This document shows positions 7,584-16,379 of a stretch of DNA of 42,895 bases, one piece after another. The position numbers were made by a program, and so were the translations under genes. Every line of letters starts with the position of its first letter. Positions within the stretch are counted from its first letter, which is position 1. The notes under the pieces were generated by a model, which was given only the letters and a program-made list of their open reading frames with translations, did no database searches and was not told where the DNA came from. The stretch covers positions 1 through 42,895 of the forward strand of contig CAJWKQ010000004.1 in NCBI GenBank assembly GCA_913041895.1, read 5' to 3'. Source of the DNA: an uncultured Verrucomicrobiales bacterium (lineage in GTDB: Bacteria > Verrucomicrobiota > Verrucomicrobiia > Limisphaerales > UBA1100).

Positions 7584-9911
7584 ATGGAAAATATCTATCT
7601 TATTCCAATCGCGGGCGTATTAGCATTGGCATTCACTTACTGGCGTGCCCATTGGGTGGCTGAACAGGAGGTCGGCACCGACCGAATGAGTAGGATTTCA
7701 ACCTATATCACTGACGGTGCCATGGCGTTTTTGAAGGCGGAGTATTCGAAGCTCGCCATATTTGTTGTTGTGGTTGCTGTGCTGCTTGCCTATCAAGGCT
7801 CCCAAAGCCCCCAGTCCAGTCCAATGATTGCGCTGTCTTTTGTTGTCGGAGCTGCCTGCTCCGCATTGGCAGGGATTGTTGGAATGAAGGTGGCCACCAA
7901 GGCGAATGTTCGCACGGCTCATGCAGCCCGAACAGGTTTGAACACGGCTCTTAATGTTGCTTTCCGAGGCGGTTCGGTTATGGGTATGGGAGTAGTTGGA
8001 TTGGGAGTCCTTGGGCTGAGCGGCCTATTTTTCCTATACCAAAACCAATTTGGTACGGATAACGCGGAAAACCTTACAAAGGTAATTACCGTGCTGACTG
8101 GTTTTTCTTTTGGTGCGTCATCAATTGCTCTTTTTGCACGTGTTGGTGGCGGCATATATACCAAGGCGGCTGATGTGGGGGCGGATTTGGTGGGAAAAGT
8201 TGAGGCGGGTATTCCTGAAGATCATCCACTTAATCCCGCAACAATTGCTGACAACGTAGGAGACAATGTAGGGGATGTGGCCGGTATGGGGGCAGATCTA
8301 TTTGAAAGTTATGTGGGTTCAATGATAGGGGCCATGGTGCTGGGTTCATTATTTATGGGCACTTTCGTAGGTATGGAAGGGTACGATGTTTTAAATGGAT
8401 TGGGGGCTGTAATGTTGCCTCTATGTATTGCGGCTATTGGTATCGTTGCCTCCATCATTGGAGCACAATTTGTTTCAGTTGAGGAAGGAGGCAATCCTAA
8501 GAGTGGATTAACAAGAGGTGAACTCATTGCTGCGGCTATCATGTTGATTGGCACCTTTTTTGTAATCAAGAATCTGCTGCCACCTGCTTGGGTGGACGCC
8601 GACGGCAAACAGTACACAGCTCTGGGCGTTTTTTGTGCGAGCTTGTTAGGTCTGGCCTGTGGAATCGCTATTGGATTAGTGACTGAACATTTCACGGGAA
8701 TTAATACTGGCCCTGTGACGGAGGTGTCAAAGCAATCGGTGACAGGTCATGCCACGAACATTATTGCCGGTCTTGGATGCGGCATGCGTTCCACCACCTT
8801 TCCCATTATCTTCATCGCGATCGCAATTCTTGGGGCGTACTACTTTGCTGGCTTGTATGGGATTGCGATTGCGGCGGTGGGTATGCTGGCCAATACCGGC
8901 ATTCAATTGGCGGTAGATGCGTACGGGCCTATTGCTGATAACGCAGGAGGGATTGCTGAGATGAGTGAACTGCCTAAGGAAGTGCGGGAACGCACTGATA
9001 ATCTTGATGCGGTCGGAAACTCGACAGCTGCCATTGGTAAAGGTTTTGCGATTGGTTCAGCGGCTCTCACTGCCCTTGCGCTTTTCGCTGCCTACATGGG
9101 AGTGGCAGGCATTGACTCGATTGATGTTTCCAGTCCGAATGTGATGGCGTGTCTTTTTATTGGGGCAATGCTACCCTATCTCTTTTCTGCGATGGCCATT
9201 GATGCTGTCGGACGTGCCGCTGGAGCGATGATTGAGGAAGTGAGGCGTCAGTTTGCCGATATTCCTGAGCTCAAGGAGGCACTCCAAAAGATGGCGGCAA
9301 ATGAAGGGAAACCGATCGAAGAATGGAGCGAGGAAGACCGTAAGGTTTACGAAGCAGCTGATGGTAAAGCAGAGTATGCGAGCTGCGTGGCAATCTCAAC
9401 AGATGCTGCCATTAAGGAAATGGTCGCGCCGGGTTTGTTGGCGGTATTAACACCGGTTGTCATTGCATTCGGGTTTAAAGCGGTTACTGGTAGTGGACAA
9501 ATAGCGGCTGAAGCTCTGGGCGGCCTGTTGGCAGGAGTGACAGTGAGTGGAGTGCTACTTGCACTCTTTCAGTCTAATGCAGGAGGTGCTTGGGATAATG
9601 CCAAGAAGATGTTCGAGATCGGAGATGGAGTGGAAGTCGATGGTGTTCATCACAAAAAAGGGAGTGAAGCTCACAAGGCTGGTGTGACCGGCGACACGGT
9701 GGGAGATCCTTTAAAAGACACCTCAGGTCCATCGTTAAATATTCTTCTCAAACTGATGAGCGTTATAGCTCTGGTCATTGCACCTATACTTGTTAAAGGT
9801 GAGTCTGTGAGCGAAGGTGGTGGCAATAAGCCACAAACGGAGCAAGCTGGTAATGCAAATAGTGAGCCCAGTGATAACAATGAGTCTGAAGATGATGAAG
9901 GTGCAGAGTAA
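7584..9911 (+). CDS. hppA: Membrane-bound ion-pumping pyrophosphatase (H+ or Na+), predicted K+-dependent
   Basis: A 775-residue integral membrane enzyme that couples hydrolysis of cytoplasmic pyrophosphate to H+ or Na+ export. The substrate site is clear: [14 protein letters not shown], then DNVGDNVGD at 223-231 and [10 protein letters not shown] after it. At the family's diagnostic site ([10 protein letters not shown]) residue 482 is Ala, where K+-independent enzymes have Lys, so this one should need K+. Glu241 (DLFESY) sits where K+-dependent forms carry their gate Glu. The C-terminus has an unusual acidic tail of about 40 residues rich in E, D, S and N. It is monocistronic, with its own promoter candidate. 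Na+ versus H+ specificity is not settled by these residues. Confidence 0.96.
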   Translation: MENIYLIPIAGVLALAFTYWRAHWVAEQEVGTDRMSRISTYITDGAMAFLKAEYSKLAIFVVVVAVLLAYQGSQSPQSSPMIALSFVVGAACSALAGIVGMKVATKANVRTAHAARTGLNTALNVAFRGGSVMGMGVVGLGVLGLSGLFFLYQNQFGTDNAENLTKVITVLTGFSFGASSIALFARVGGGIYTKAADVGADLVGKVEAGIPEDHPLNPATIADNVGDNVGDVAGMGADLFESYVGSMIGAMVLGSLFMGTFVGMEGYDVLNGLGAVMLPLCIAAIGIVASIIGAQFVSVEEGGNPKSGLTRGELIAAAIMLIGTFFVIKNLLPPAWVDADGKQYTALGVFCASLLGLACGIAIGLVTEHFTGINTGPVTEVSKQSVTGHATNIIAGLGCGMRSTTFPIIFIAIAILGAYYFAGLYGIAIAAVGMLANTGIQLAVDAYGPIADNAGGIAEMSELPKEVRERTDNLDAVGNSTAAIGKGFAIGSAALTALALFAAYMGVAGIDSIDVSSPNVMACLFIGAMLPYLFSAMAIDAVGRAAGAMIEEVRRQFADIPELKEALQKMAANEGKPIEEWSEEDRKVYEAADGKAEYASCVAISTDAAIKEMVAPGLLAVLTPVVIAFGFKAVTGSGQIAAEALGGLLAGVTVSGVLLALFQSNAGGAWDNAKKMFEIGDGVEVDGVHHKKGSEAHKAGVTGDTVGDPLKDTSGPSLNILLKLMSVIALVIAPILVKGESVSEGGGNKPQTEQAGNANSEPSDNNESEDDEGAE

Positions 9912-9942
9912 TCGGTAAAAACAGTTTCTTAAGCGCGTTGAT

Positions 9943-11211
9943 TTATTCTTGAATCCACCGTTTAGCTTTCAATTCGAACCGAGGTAGTGTGTCTGGTGCA
10001 GTAATTTCCACGTTGACCCGCAAGTTGAGTTGATTACGGATTTGTTTGCCAACCATTTCTCTTAAGGACTCCTCGTTTGTATTTGGTATAGGTTCCAGCT
10101 TCAAAAGAAGTTCCGTTAAGTTGCCTTGATTGGAAACAATCACCTGATACTCGGTCACTTCATCGAAATCTCTGAGAATACGTTCAAAGATGGATGGGTA
10201 AACGTTTACACCCCGTACAATGGTCATGTCATCGGTGCGGCCGAGTATACCACCCTTTAAAATCAATTTTTCCCCGTATATTTGCGGGTGTACCAGATCG
10301 CCAGTACGGTATCGGATAAGGGGCATTGCCGTGCGTGTGAGTGTTGTCAGAACAAGCTCCCCCTCTTCATCCTGAGCTACCGGTTTATTTGCCCCAGGCA
10401 AAAGAATTTCCGCCAGATAGGCATCTTCCATTACTTGCAGACTGTCAGGAATTTCGAGGCATTGATGGGTGACAGGCCCCACTTCAGTCATTCCATGATG
10501 GTCGAATACTTTCGCATTTGGCCAGGCACTTTCGATGCGATTACGTGTAGAAGCTATGCTTCCACCCGGCTCTCCCGCGACAATAATTGTTTTTAATTGT
10601 GTTTGAGAAAGATCAATACCTTCCTCATGAGCCACTTCGGTTAGTCTTAATGCATAGGTTGGCGTGCAGCAGAGCGTGGTTATTTCGTTTTCTAAGAGAA
10701 TGTTTAAACGTGTCACGCTGGTGAGTCCCCCACCAGGAAAAGAAAGGCATCCGATTTGTCCGGCTGCTTCGTATGCCAGCCAAAAACCTATAAAAGGACC
10801 AAATGAAAAGGGGAACAGAACGCGATCTTTTTGAGTTACTCCAGCCGTATGGAAAACTGTTTTCCAACTATCGAGCATGCTTTGCCAGCTTTGTTGGGTA
10901 TCCAGCCAGCGAAGCGGTTTTCCGGTTGAGCCGCTCGTTTGATGGATTCGGTTGAAGTGCTCTAGGGGTACGGAGAGGTTGGTGCCGTATGGTTGGTTGG
11001 TCCTCTGGTCTTTGACCAACTCCTCCTTGGTGGTAAACGGGCATTCCTCATAAAAACTTTCAAGACTTGAGAAAGAATTTTTAATTCCATAGGTATTAAA
11101 TTTTGTCTCATAGAATAAATTATGAGGTCGTACTTTCTCAAGTAACTTGTTGAGTTTGGCTAACTGATCAGCCTGAATGGCATCTCGACAGGCTGTGACT
11201 TTTTCATTCAC
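9943..11211 (-). CDS. Phenylacetate-CoA ligase-like adenylate-forming enzyme (PaaK family)
   Basis: A 422-residue AMP-binding enzyme related to phenylacetate-CoA ligases, which convert an aromatic or other carboxylic acid, ATP and CoA to acyl-CoA. The ATP loop is HQTSGSTGKP (90-99). DHHGMTEVGP is the usual A5-type motif, YRTGD is the ribose-binding Asp, and GVNVYPSIFERIL starts the small C-terminal domain with its VRGVNVYP hinge. The start is GTG at 11211; no ATG is near. It begins 11 bp after a MarR-family gene and is probably co-transcribed with and controlled by it. The acid substrate is not identifiable; an aromatic acid is plausible from family and from nearby aromatic genes. Confidence 0.85.
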   Translation of the reverse strand: MNEKVTACRDAIQADQLAKLNKLLEKVRPHNLFYETKFNTYGIKNSFSSLESFYEECPFTTKEELVKDQRTNQPYGTNLSVPLEHFNRIHQTSGSTGKPLRWLDTQQSWQSMLDSWKTVFHTAGVTQKDRVLFPFSFGPFIGFWLAYEAAGQIGCLSFPGGGLTSVTRLNILLENEITTLCCTPTYALRLTEVAHEEGIDLSQTQLKTIIVAGEPGGSIASTRNRIESAWPNAKVFDHHGMTEVGPVTHQCLEIPDSLQVMEDAYLAEILLPGANKPVAQDEEGELVLTTLTRTAMPLIRYRTGDLVHPQIYGEKLILKGGILGRTDDMTIVRGVNVYPSIFERILRDFDEVTEYQVIVSNQGNLTELLLKLEPIPNTNEESLREMVGKQIRNQLNLRVNVEITAPDTLPRFELKAKRWIQE

Positions 11212-11222
11212 GCGATTCTAGT

Positions 11223-11735
11223 CTACTGATCGTTATTTGAGCGATTTTTTCGACCCGCCACCTGAGCAGCATCGTGGCAGGCATCGGCAACTTTAGCTAA
11301 TTCCTCTAGGAAAGTGTTTCTTTGTGCCTCAGGTAAGGTCATCAGTATATCTCCTTGCAGGTCTACAGCACAGTCTCGCAGTTCAATATATTTTTTTTCT
11401 CCTGACGGCAAAAGTAGAATTCGCTTGGCTCGACCGTCCGTTTCGTGAGGTTTACGCTGAATCCACCCGTTGTTTTCCATCCGCTCAAGCAAGGAGGCGA
11501 CGGTATTTGGATCACTGCTCATCGCACGGGTGAGTTCACTTTGAGTTAGGCCCACGGAGTCCCCCTCATTCAAAGTTCTAAGTGCTGTGAATTGATCGGG
11601 TGTTGCGCCTGCGTGACTGATTTGCCTCCTAAACGCTTGGTTTAATCCATACCAGGCACGTCGAAGCAAAAGTGGGAGGCGTTTACGCTCAGGCGAGTCA
11701 ATGGGCAAATCGTTGTTAAAGTCTTCTTGTTCCAT
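11223..11735 (-). CDS. MarR-family transcriptional regulator
   Basis: A 170-residue winged-helix protein. After an N-terminal helix (RRAWYGLNQAFRRQI) come the MarR signatures: TPDQFTALRTLNEGD, the recognition region TQSELTRAMSSDPNTVASLL, then the wing with DGRAKRILLLPSGEKKY. MarR proteins bind palindromic operators as dimers and often release DNA on binding phenolic or other small acids. The ATG at 11735 is chosen because it starts at the domain boundary; an upstream in-frame codon would add 30 residues without family support. It precedes the PaaK-like gene and is divergent from the large plus-strand operon, so it could control both. An inverted repeat lies just upstream of its start. Confidence 0.85.
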   Translation of the reverse strand: MEQEDFNNDLPIDSPERKRLPLLLRRAWYGLNQAFRRQISHAGATPDQFTALRTLNEGDSVGLTQSELTRAMSSDPNTVASLLERMENNGWIQRKPHETDGRAKRILLLPSGEKKYIELRDCAVDLQGDILMTLPEAQRNTFLEELAKVADACHDAAQVAGRKNRSNNDQ

Positions 11736-11741
11736 ACTTTT

Positions 11742-11782
11742 ATTGCAAATCGTACGTACAGGTATGATTTCTGCCTTGCAAT
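11742..11782. promoter_or_regulatory. Candidate operator region between MarR gene and the plus-strand operon
   Basis: Inverted repeat ATTGCAA (11742-11748) and TTGCAAT (11776-11782) flanks an 8-bp palindrome GTACGTAC (11752-11759). It lies 7 bp from the MarR start in the divergent spacer, where an autoregulated MarR site is expected. The wide spacing of the outer arms is unlike a single MarR site, so either part could be the real operator, or neither. Confidence 0.35.
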
Positions 11783-11885
11783 TCCCGCCGAGTAAAGCCA
11801 TTGATTTGCTTGGTCCTGTGAACAACGACGGAAGATTGTCATGTTACATACGCTGGTTAGGACCGACTACCTTATTGAATCAACT

Positions 11886-14168
11886 ATGAAGCTGAACAAA
11901 TTTGCCGCACTGGCGACATTAGGTTTTTTTTCCGCGTCTCTCTCTGAAGCCGCCGTTTCAGGCTGGACCAATTGGCGGGGTCCACATCAGAACGGGGTTA
12001 CTGATGAGAAAGGATTGCCTGACACAATTGATCCCGAAAAGAACCTGCTCTGGAGTTATGATATCGCTGGTCGGGGTACTCCTGTGGTTGCCGGGGGAAA
12101 AGTGTATGCTTGGGGTTATAGAGGCAAAGGACCGGATTTGCAGGAAGTTTTAGTTTGTCTGAGCGAAGCAAATGGCAAATTGCAGTGGGAGCATGGTTAT
12201 AACGACTATTTAAGTGATACGGTATACAGTCGTTATACAGTCGGTTCGCCCACCGTTGATCCATCAAACGGCTGGGTGTACCTGATGACTACCAATGGAG
12301 GTGTAAAATGTTTTGATGCTGATGGAAAAATGCAGTGGGAATATTCATTAATGGAGCGCTACGGTAGGTTAACATTTCCAAACGGGCGCACAGGAGCTCC
12401 TGTGATTGATGGGGATTTAGTCATTGTTCGTGGTGTTACCAGTTATTGGGGTAAGCAAGGTCCGGCGCGAGACCGCTTTTATGCCTTTAAAAAGAAAGAC
12501 GGAGCTCCGGTTTGGGCTAGTACCCCTGGAGTTGCCCCAAAGGACAGCTCCTTCTCCACGCCGGTGCTCGCCAATGTGGACGGTCGACGGGTCTTCTATG
12601 CTGGTACCGGTGATGGAAATGTTGTTTGTGTGGATGTGCGTACAGGACAAGCGCTTTGGCGCTTTCAGGCTTCACAAGGTGGGGTCAATGCCTCAGTGGT
12701 GATAGAGGATGGCGTACTGGTAACCATTCACGGAAAGGAAAATATCGATGCTGCAGAGGAAGGGCGCATGATCGGCATTAAGCTTCCCACCGAATTGCCT
12801 GCACCCGGCGAGGCTCAGGCGATTCTGAAAGATAAGAATTTGAAATTGGCCGACGGCAAAAATTGGGAGCTCTGGCGGCATCCTTTCGCCATGTTTACCA
12901 GTAGTCCGGTTTTGGCCAATGGGCGCGTATATCAAGTTACCAAGACCGGGGTTTTGGTTTGTGTAGAAGCTAAGACGGGTAAATTATTCTTCAAACAAAA
13001 ACTCAATAATGAGCAGATCCACGCTTCGCCTTTGTATTCTGAAGGTAAGCTCTATATTGGGTTTCCAAATGGACGTTTCCTTGTTGTTAAGCCCAAGGAC
13101 GATGAGGTTGATATTCTAAGTGAGGTTGAGTTGGAGGGTGGAATTTTGGGTTCTCCGATTGCATGGAATGGAAAGGTTTACATCCACACGATGAAGAAGC
13201 TCTATGTTTTTGGTAAAGCCAGTGGCGAGAAGCCTTCATCAGTTTTACCCGTTACTGCGGTCAAGCCTTCTGATTCCAAGGCGGTGGCTCTACAGATTGT
13301 GCCAGGAGATATTCTCCTCAAGCCTGGGGATGAACTGAAGTTGTCGGTCAACAAGATAGACCAGTATGGTAATGTATTGGAAGCCGATGTGAAGGCGGAC
13401 TTTGTCAAATACATTCCGCCAACTGCTAAAGTAAAAACGCAGATGAGGGCGACCATCTCCAATAACACCATAACTGCTGATGCTGAAAATATTTCCAGTG
13501 CTGGGGCATTTAAGGCTACTGCAGGAGAATTGAGTGGTCTGTTGCGAGGTCGCATACTGCCGAAGATTCCTTATACGCAGGATTTTGAGGGATATGATCT
13601 TAAGGTGGATCATCCTTCTGATGGAGTTAAGTTTGCTTATCCGCCCTTGGCTTGGACAGGAGCTAGGCTAAAATGGGAAGTTCGTGATCTGGATGGTAAC
13701 AAAGTTTTTCGTAAGACTCTGGATAGGGTTTTGTTCCAGCGGGCAATCACCATTTTTGGTGATCCACAATCTAATAATTACACCTTGCAGGCTGACGTGA
13801 TGACTGATGGCAACCGTCGCATTAAAGGTAATGTTGGGGTAATTAATCAGCGTTACTTTATTACCTTGATAGGGAATCAGCAGATTCTTGAAGTCAGCTC
13901 CAATCACGAACGCGTAAAGGAAAGTGTCCCATTTAAGTGGACTCCCAATAAGTGGTACACTCTCAAGACACGCGTGGATGTTGCTGCAGATGGTTCAGGG
14001 GTTGTTCTGGCTAAGGCATGGCCGAAAGAGGAAGCTGAACCTGTAGACTGGACCATCGAGGTCAAACACAAAAACGCGCACAAATTGGGCGCACCCGGTA
14101 TCATAGGGTTTTCTCCCCAGAGTCTGAAGCCGGTTTACATCGATAACATCAAAATCACACAGAATTAA
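11886..14168 (+). CDS. Secreted PQQ-like beta-propeller repeat protein
   Basis: A 760-residue protein with a Sec signal peptide (MKLNKFAALATLGFFSASLS). The mature start has the WTNWRGPHQNGV motif typical of Planctomycete/Verrucomicrobial PQQ-like propellers. Repeats of the form 'G-x-VY, then D/E-A-x-TG-K/Q-x-LW' recur to about residue 450 (for example CVDVRTGQALWRF and CVEAKTGKLFF), followed by a beta-rich C-terminal half. No dehydrogenase active-site motif was recognised, so it may be a structural or binding propeller (BamB-like) and not a quinoprotein enzyme. The ATG at 11886 gives a clean signal peptide; the in-frame ATG at 11841 has GGAAG upstream and remains possible. First gene of a run of eight. 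Confidence 0.82.
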   Translation: MKLNKFAALATLGFFSASLSEAAVSGWTNWRGPHQNGVTDEKGLPDTIDPEKNLLWSYDIAGRGTPVVAGGKVYAWGYRGKGPDLQEVLVCLSEANGKLQWEHGYNDYLSDTVYSRYTVGSPTVDPSNGWVYLMTTNGGVKCFDADGKMQWEYSLMERYGRLTFPNGRTGAPVIDGDLVIVRGVTSYWGKQGPARDRFYAFKKKDGAPVWASTPGVAPKDSSFSTPVLANVDGRRVFYAGTGDGNVVCVDVRTGQALWRFQASQGGVNASVVIEDGVLVTIHGKENIDAAEEGRMIGIKLPTELPAPGEAQAILKDKNLKLADGKNWELWRHPFAMFTSSPVLANGRVYQVTKTGVLVCVEAKTGKLFFKQKLNNEQIHASPLYSEGKLYIGFPNGRFLVVKPKDDEVDILSEVELEGGILGSPIAWNGKVYIHTMKKLYVFGKASGEKPSSVLPVTAVKPSDSKAVALQIVPGDILLKPGDELKLSVNKIDQYGNVLEADVKADFVKYIPPTAKVKTQMRATISNNTITADAENISSAGAFKATAGELSGLLRGRILPKIPYTQDFEGYDLKVDHPSDGVKFAYPPLAWTGARLKWEVRDLDGNKVFRKTLDRVLFQRAITIFGDPQSNNYTLQADVMTDGNRRIKGNVGVINQRYFITLIGNQQILEVSSNHERVKESVPFKWTPNKWYTLKTRVDVAADGSGVVLAKAWPKEEAEPVDWTIEVKHKNAHKLGAPGIIGFSPQSLKPVYIDNIKITQN

Positions 14169-14176
14169 TTCTAATA

Positions 14177-15871
14177 ATGAAAAGTAACTCTTTTTTTCTA
14201 ATGGGTGCAGTAAGTCTTTTGGCTGCTACGGGTATTATAGTAACTCAGACAAATTGTGGTCAGTCAGACTCTTCAATGTTGCCAACGCCTGCCGAGCCAG
14301 TTGCCGCGAACGAGGTAAGTGATGATGAAAAACCTGTAGCGATCCCCGAAGAAAAGGGTTCCGATACTGAAACTGTAAGTTCAAATGGTCAGGATTGGCC
14401 GGTGTGGTCTGGGAATGGAGATGGCAATCTCTATTCACCAGAGAAAGGAATCGCTGAGAGCTTTGAGCCGGGTAAATTCAAGAAAGGCACAGAAGAGATC
14501 GATATGGATACCACCACCAATGTGAAGTGGGTGGCTAAACTTGGAAGTCAAGCTTACGGCAACACGACTGTATCTAACGGTAAGGTTTTTGTTGGAACAA
14601 ACAATGAAAGCCCACGGGATGAACGTCATATTGGTGATCGTGGTATTGTTTATTGTCTAGATGAAAAGACTGGTGAACTCATTTGGCAGCTTACGGTGCC
14701 GAAATTGGGCGCAGGTAAGGTGAGTGACTGGGAGTATCTGGGTATTTGCTCAAGTCCTGCAGTGGAAGGTGATCGTGTATATGTGGTGGCCAACCGGAGC
14801 GAGATTCTATGTCTTGATACAGAAGGGTTAAAAAATGGTAATCAGGGTTTTCAAGGTGAAGGAAAGTTCATGGTCGACAAAGGCAAGGAGCCTCTTGAGC
14901 CCAAGGATACTGATGCGGATGTAATTTGGCGTTTTGATTTGCGTGAGGAACTCGGGGTTTTTCCGCATAACATTGCTAGTTCGTCGGTTTTGATTTTGGG
15001 AGATTTACTCTTCTGCACTACCTCCAATGGGCAAGACTGGAGTCACTTGAATGTTCCGGCGCCGCAGGCCCCCTGTGTTATTGCTCTCAATAAAAAGGAT
15101 GGAACGTTGGCTGGCGAGGAAGCCGAAGGGATTGGGGAACGGATTATGCATTGCAACTGGTCCAGTCCGTCAAAGGGTAAAGTCAATGGCAAGGACGCCG
15201 TGTTTTTTGCCGGAGGCGATGGAGTGCTCTATGCCTTTGATACCAAATTTGAAAAAGATGAGGACGGGTATGATTTGTTTAAAGCCTTATGGAAATATGA
15301 CTGTAACCCAGAGGAATATAAGAAGGACAAGGAAGGTAACGACATTAAGTACCCAGCTGCAGAAGGTCCGAGTGAATTGATTGCGACGCCGACATATTAC
15401 AAGGGTCATGTTTATGTTGCCATTGGGCAAGACCCTGAACATGGCGAGGGTGTTGGAAATCTTGTGTGTCTTGATGCGAACACGGGTAAGAAAGTTTGGG
15501 ACTATCGCAAAATTCAAAGAACTATCTCTACTTGTGCGATTGATCCGGATAGCGGTCTTTTGATTGCCTCTGATTATACTGGTTATGTTTACTGTCTCGA
15601 TGCAAAAACCGGCAAGGAGCATTGGATATACGATACAAAAGCACATATGTGGAGTAGTCCATTTATTGCAGATGGCAAGGTATACATCGGTGATGAAGAC
15701 GGTGACCTGACAGTTTTGCCTCTCAAGGCAAACTTTAAGCCCAAGGAAGATAAACCTCTTTTTGAGACTAACATGTTGGTGCCCATTTACTCCACACCCG
15801 TTGTGGCTAACGGTACTTTGTATGTGGGGACCCAAACCCACTTATATGCCATCAAGAAGGCTGATAAGTAA
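14177..15871 (+). CDS. Secreted PQQ-like beta-propeller protein, possible lipoprotein
   Basis: A 564-residue protein with an N-terminal hydrophobic leader (SFFLMGAVSLLAATGIIVTQ) ending at Cys27. The sequence before the Cys (QTNC) is not a normal lipobox, so lipidation is uncertain. A Ser/Glu-rich linker leads into WPVWSGNGDGNLYSPEKGI and then propeller blades with repeats such as CLDEKTGELIWQL, CLDANTGKKVWDYR and CLDAKTGKEHWIYD. It starts 8 bp after the preceding propeller gene. Seven- or eight-bladed folds like this bind PQQ, or only resemble those that do. It is too unlike the neighbour to be a recent copy. Probable location is the periplasm; the partner is unknown. Confidence 0.82.
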   Translation: MKSNSFFLMGAVSLLAATGIIVTQTNCGQSDSSMLPTPAEPVAANEVSDDEKPVAIPEEKGSDTETVSSNGQDWPVWSGNGDGNLYSPEKGIAESFEPGKFKKGTEEIDMDTTTNVKWVAKLGSQAYGNTTVSNGKVFVGTNNESPRDERHIGDRGIVYCLDEKTGELIWQLTVPKLGAGKVSDWEYLGICSSPAVEGDRVYVVANRSEILCLDTEGLKNGNQGFQGEGKFMVDKGKEPLEPKDTDADVIWRFDLREELGVFPHNIASSSVLILGDLLFCTTSNGQDWSHLNVPAPQAPCVIALNKKDGTLAGEEAEGIGERIMHCNWSSPSKGKVNGKDAVFFAGGDGVLYAFDTKFEKDEDGYDLFKALWKYDCNPEEYKKDKEGNDIKYPAAEGPSELIATPTYYKGHVYVAIGQDPEHGEGVGNLVCLDANTGKKVWDYRKIQRTISTCAIDPDSGLLIASDYTGYVYCLDAKTGKEHWIYDTKAHMWSSPFIADGKVYIGDEDGDLTVLPLKANFKPKEDKPLFETNMLVPIYSTPVVANGTLYVGTQTHLYAIKKADK

Positions 15872-15899
15872 AACGCACTATTAGTGTGCTTTAATTAAG

Positions 15900-16379
15900 A
15901 TGAGATATTTCATCGTCGCCCTTTTGGTGTCACTTGCCTGGCTTCACCAAGACTGGATTTTTTGGCCTCTTTTGGCTGAGCTTGATAACCAGAAAAACTT
16001 TCTCTCCTGGCTCGTGGCCGAGGAACATGAAGTGAAATTCGGCATTCCGGCCAACGTGGGTTTTCAGCTCTTCCTTTCTGTTGCTACGGCTTTTGTGGCC
16101 TTTATCGCAGTGTGGAAGGCATGGCCGAAGGAATTAGAACGCTGGGCTGAGTCGGGTGGTTATCGAGGTCGTGGCCGCGATCGAGGTGGACGTAATCGTT
16201 CACGGAGTGGGGGCGGTAAAAACTCTGGCGAATCCAAACCTTCAAACAGGCAAACCTCTAGCCCTGAATCCAGTGGCGATTCATCAGATCGTCCACGCCG
16301 TCGCCGTTATCGTGGCGGAAGAGGTCGCGGAGGCAATGGGGGAGGCAGTTCACAATCTCAACGGAGGGCGGGTGAATGA
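15900..16379 (+). CDS. Small membrane protein with Arg/Gly-rich tail, partner of the SSS symporter
   Basis: A 159-residue protein I do not recognise with certainty. Residues 3-25 and 53-75 are hydrophobic (ALLVSLAWLHQDWIFWPLL; FQLFLSVATAFVAFIAVW), giving two membrane segments. The tail from about 85 to 159 is low complexity and very basic: RGRGRDRGGRNRSR, a Ser-rich stretch, then RPRRRRYRGGRGRGG. Its stop overlaps the symporter start by four bases (ATGA), so the two are translationally coupled. The membrane part recalls the small proteins often encoded beside SSS transporters (DUF3311-type), but I cannot confirm homology. RG-rich tails elsewhere bind RNA or acidic surfaces; that role here is speculation. 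Confidence 0.75.
   Translation: MRYFIVALLVSLAWLHQDWIFWPLLAELDNQKNFLSWLVAEEHEVKFGIPANVGFQLFLSVATAFVAFIAVWKAWPKELERWAESGGYRGRGRDRGGRNRSRSGGGKNSGESKPSNRQTSSPESSGDSSDRPRRRRYRGGRGRGGNGGGSSQSQRRAGE

Noticed and set aside
11886-15871. Quinoprotein alcohol dehydrogenases
   Set aside because: Propeller repeats are clear, but no methanol-dehydrogenase-type active-site motif or cytochrome domain was seen.
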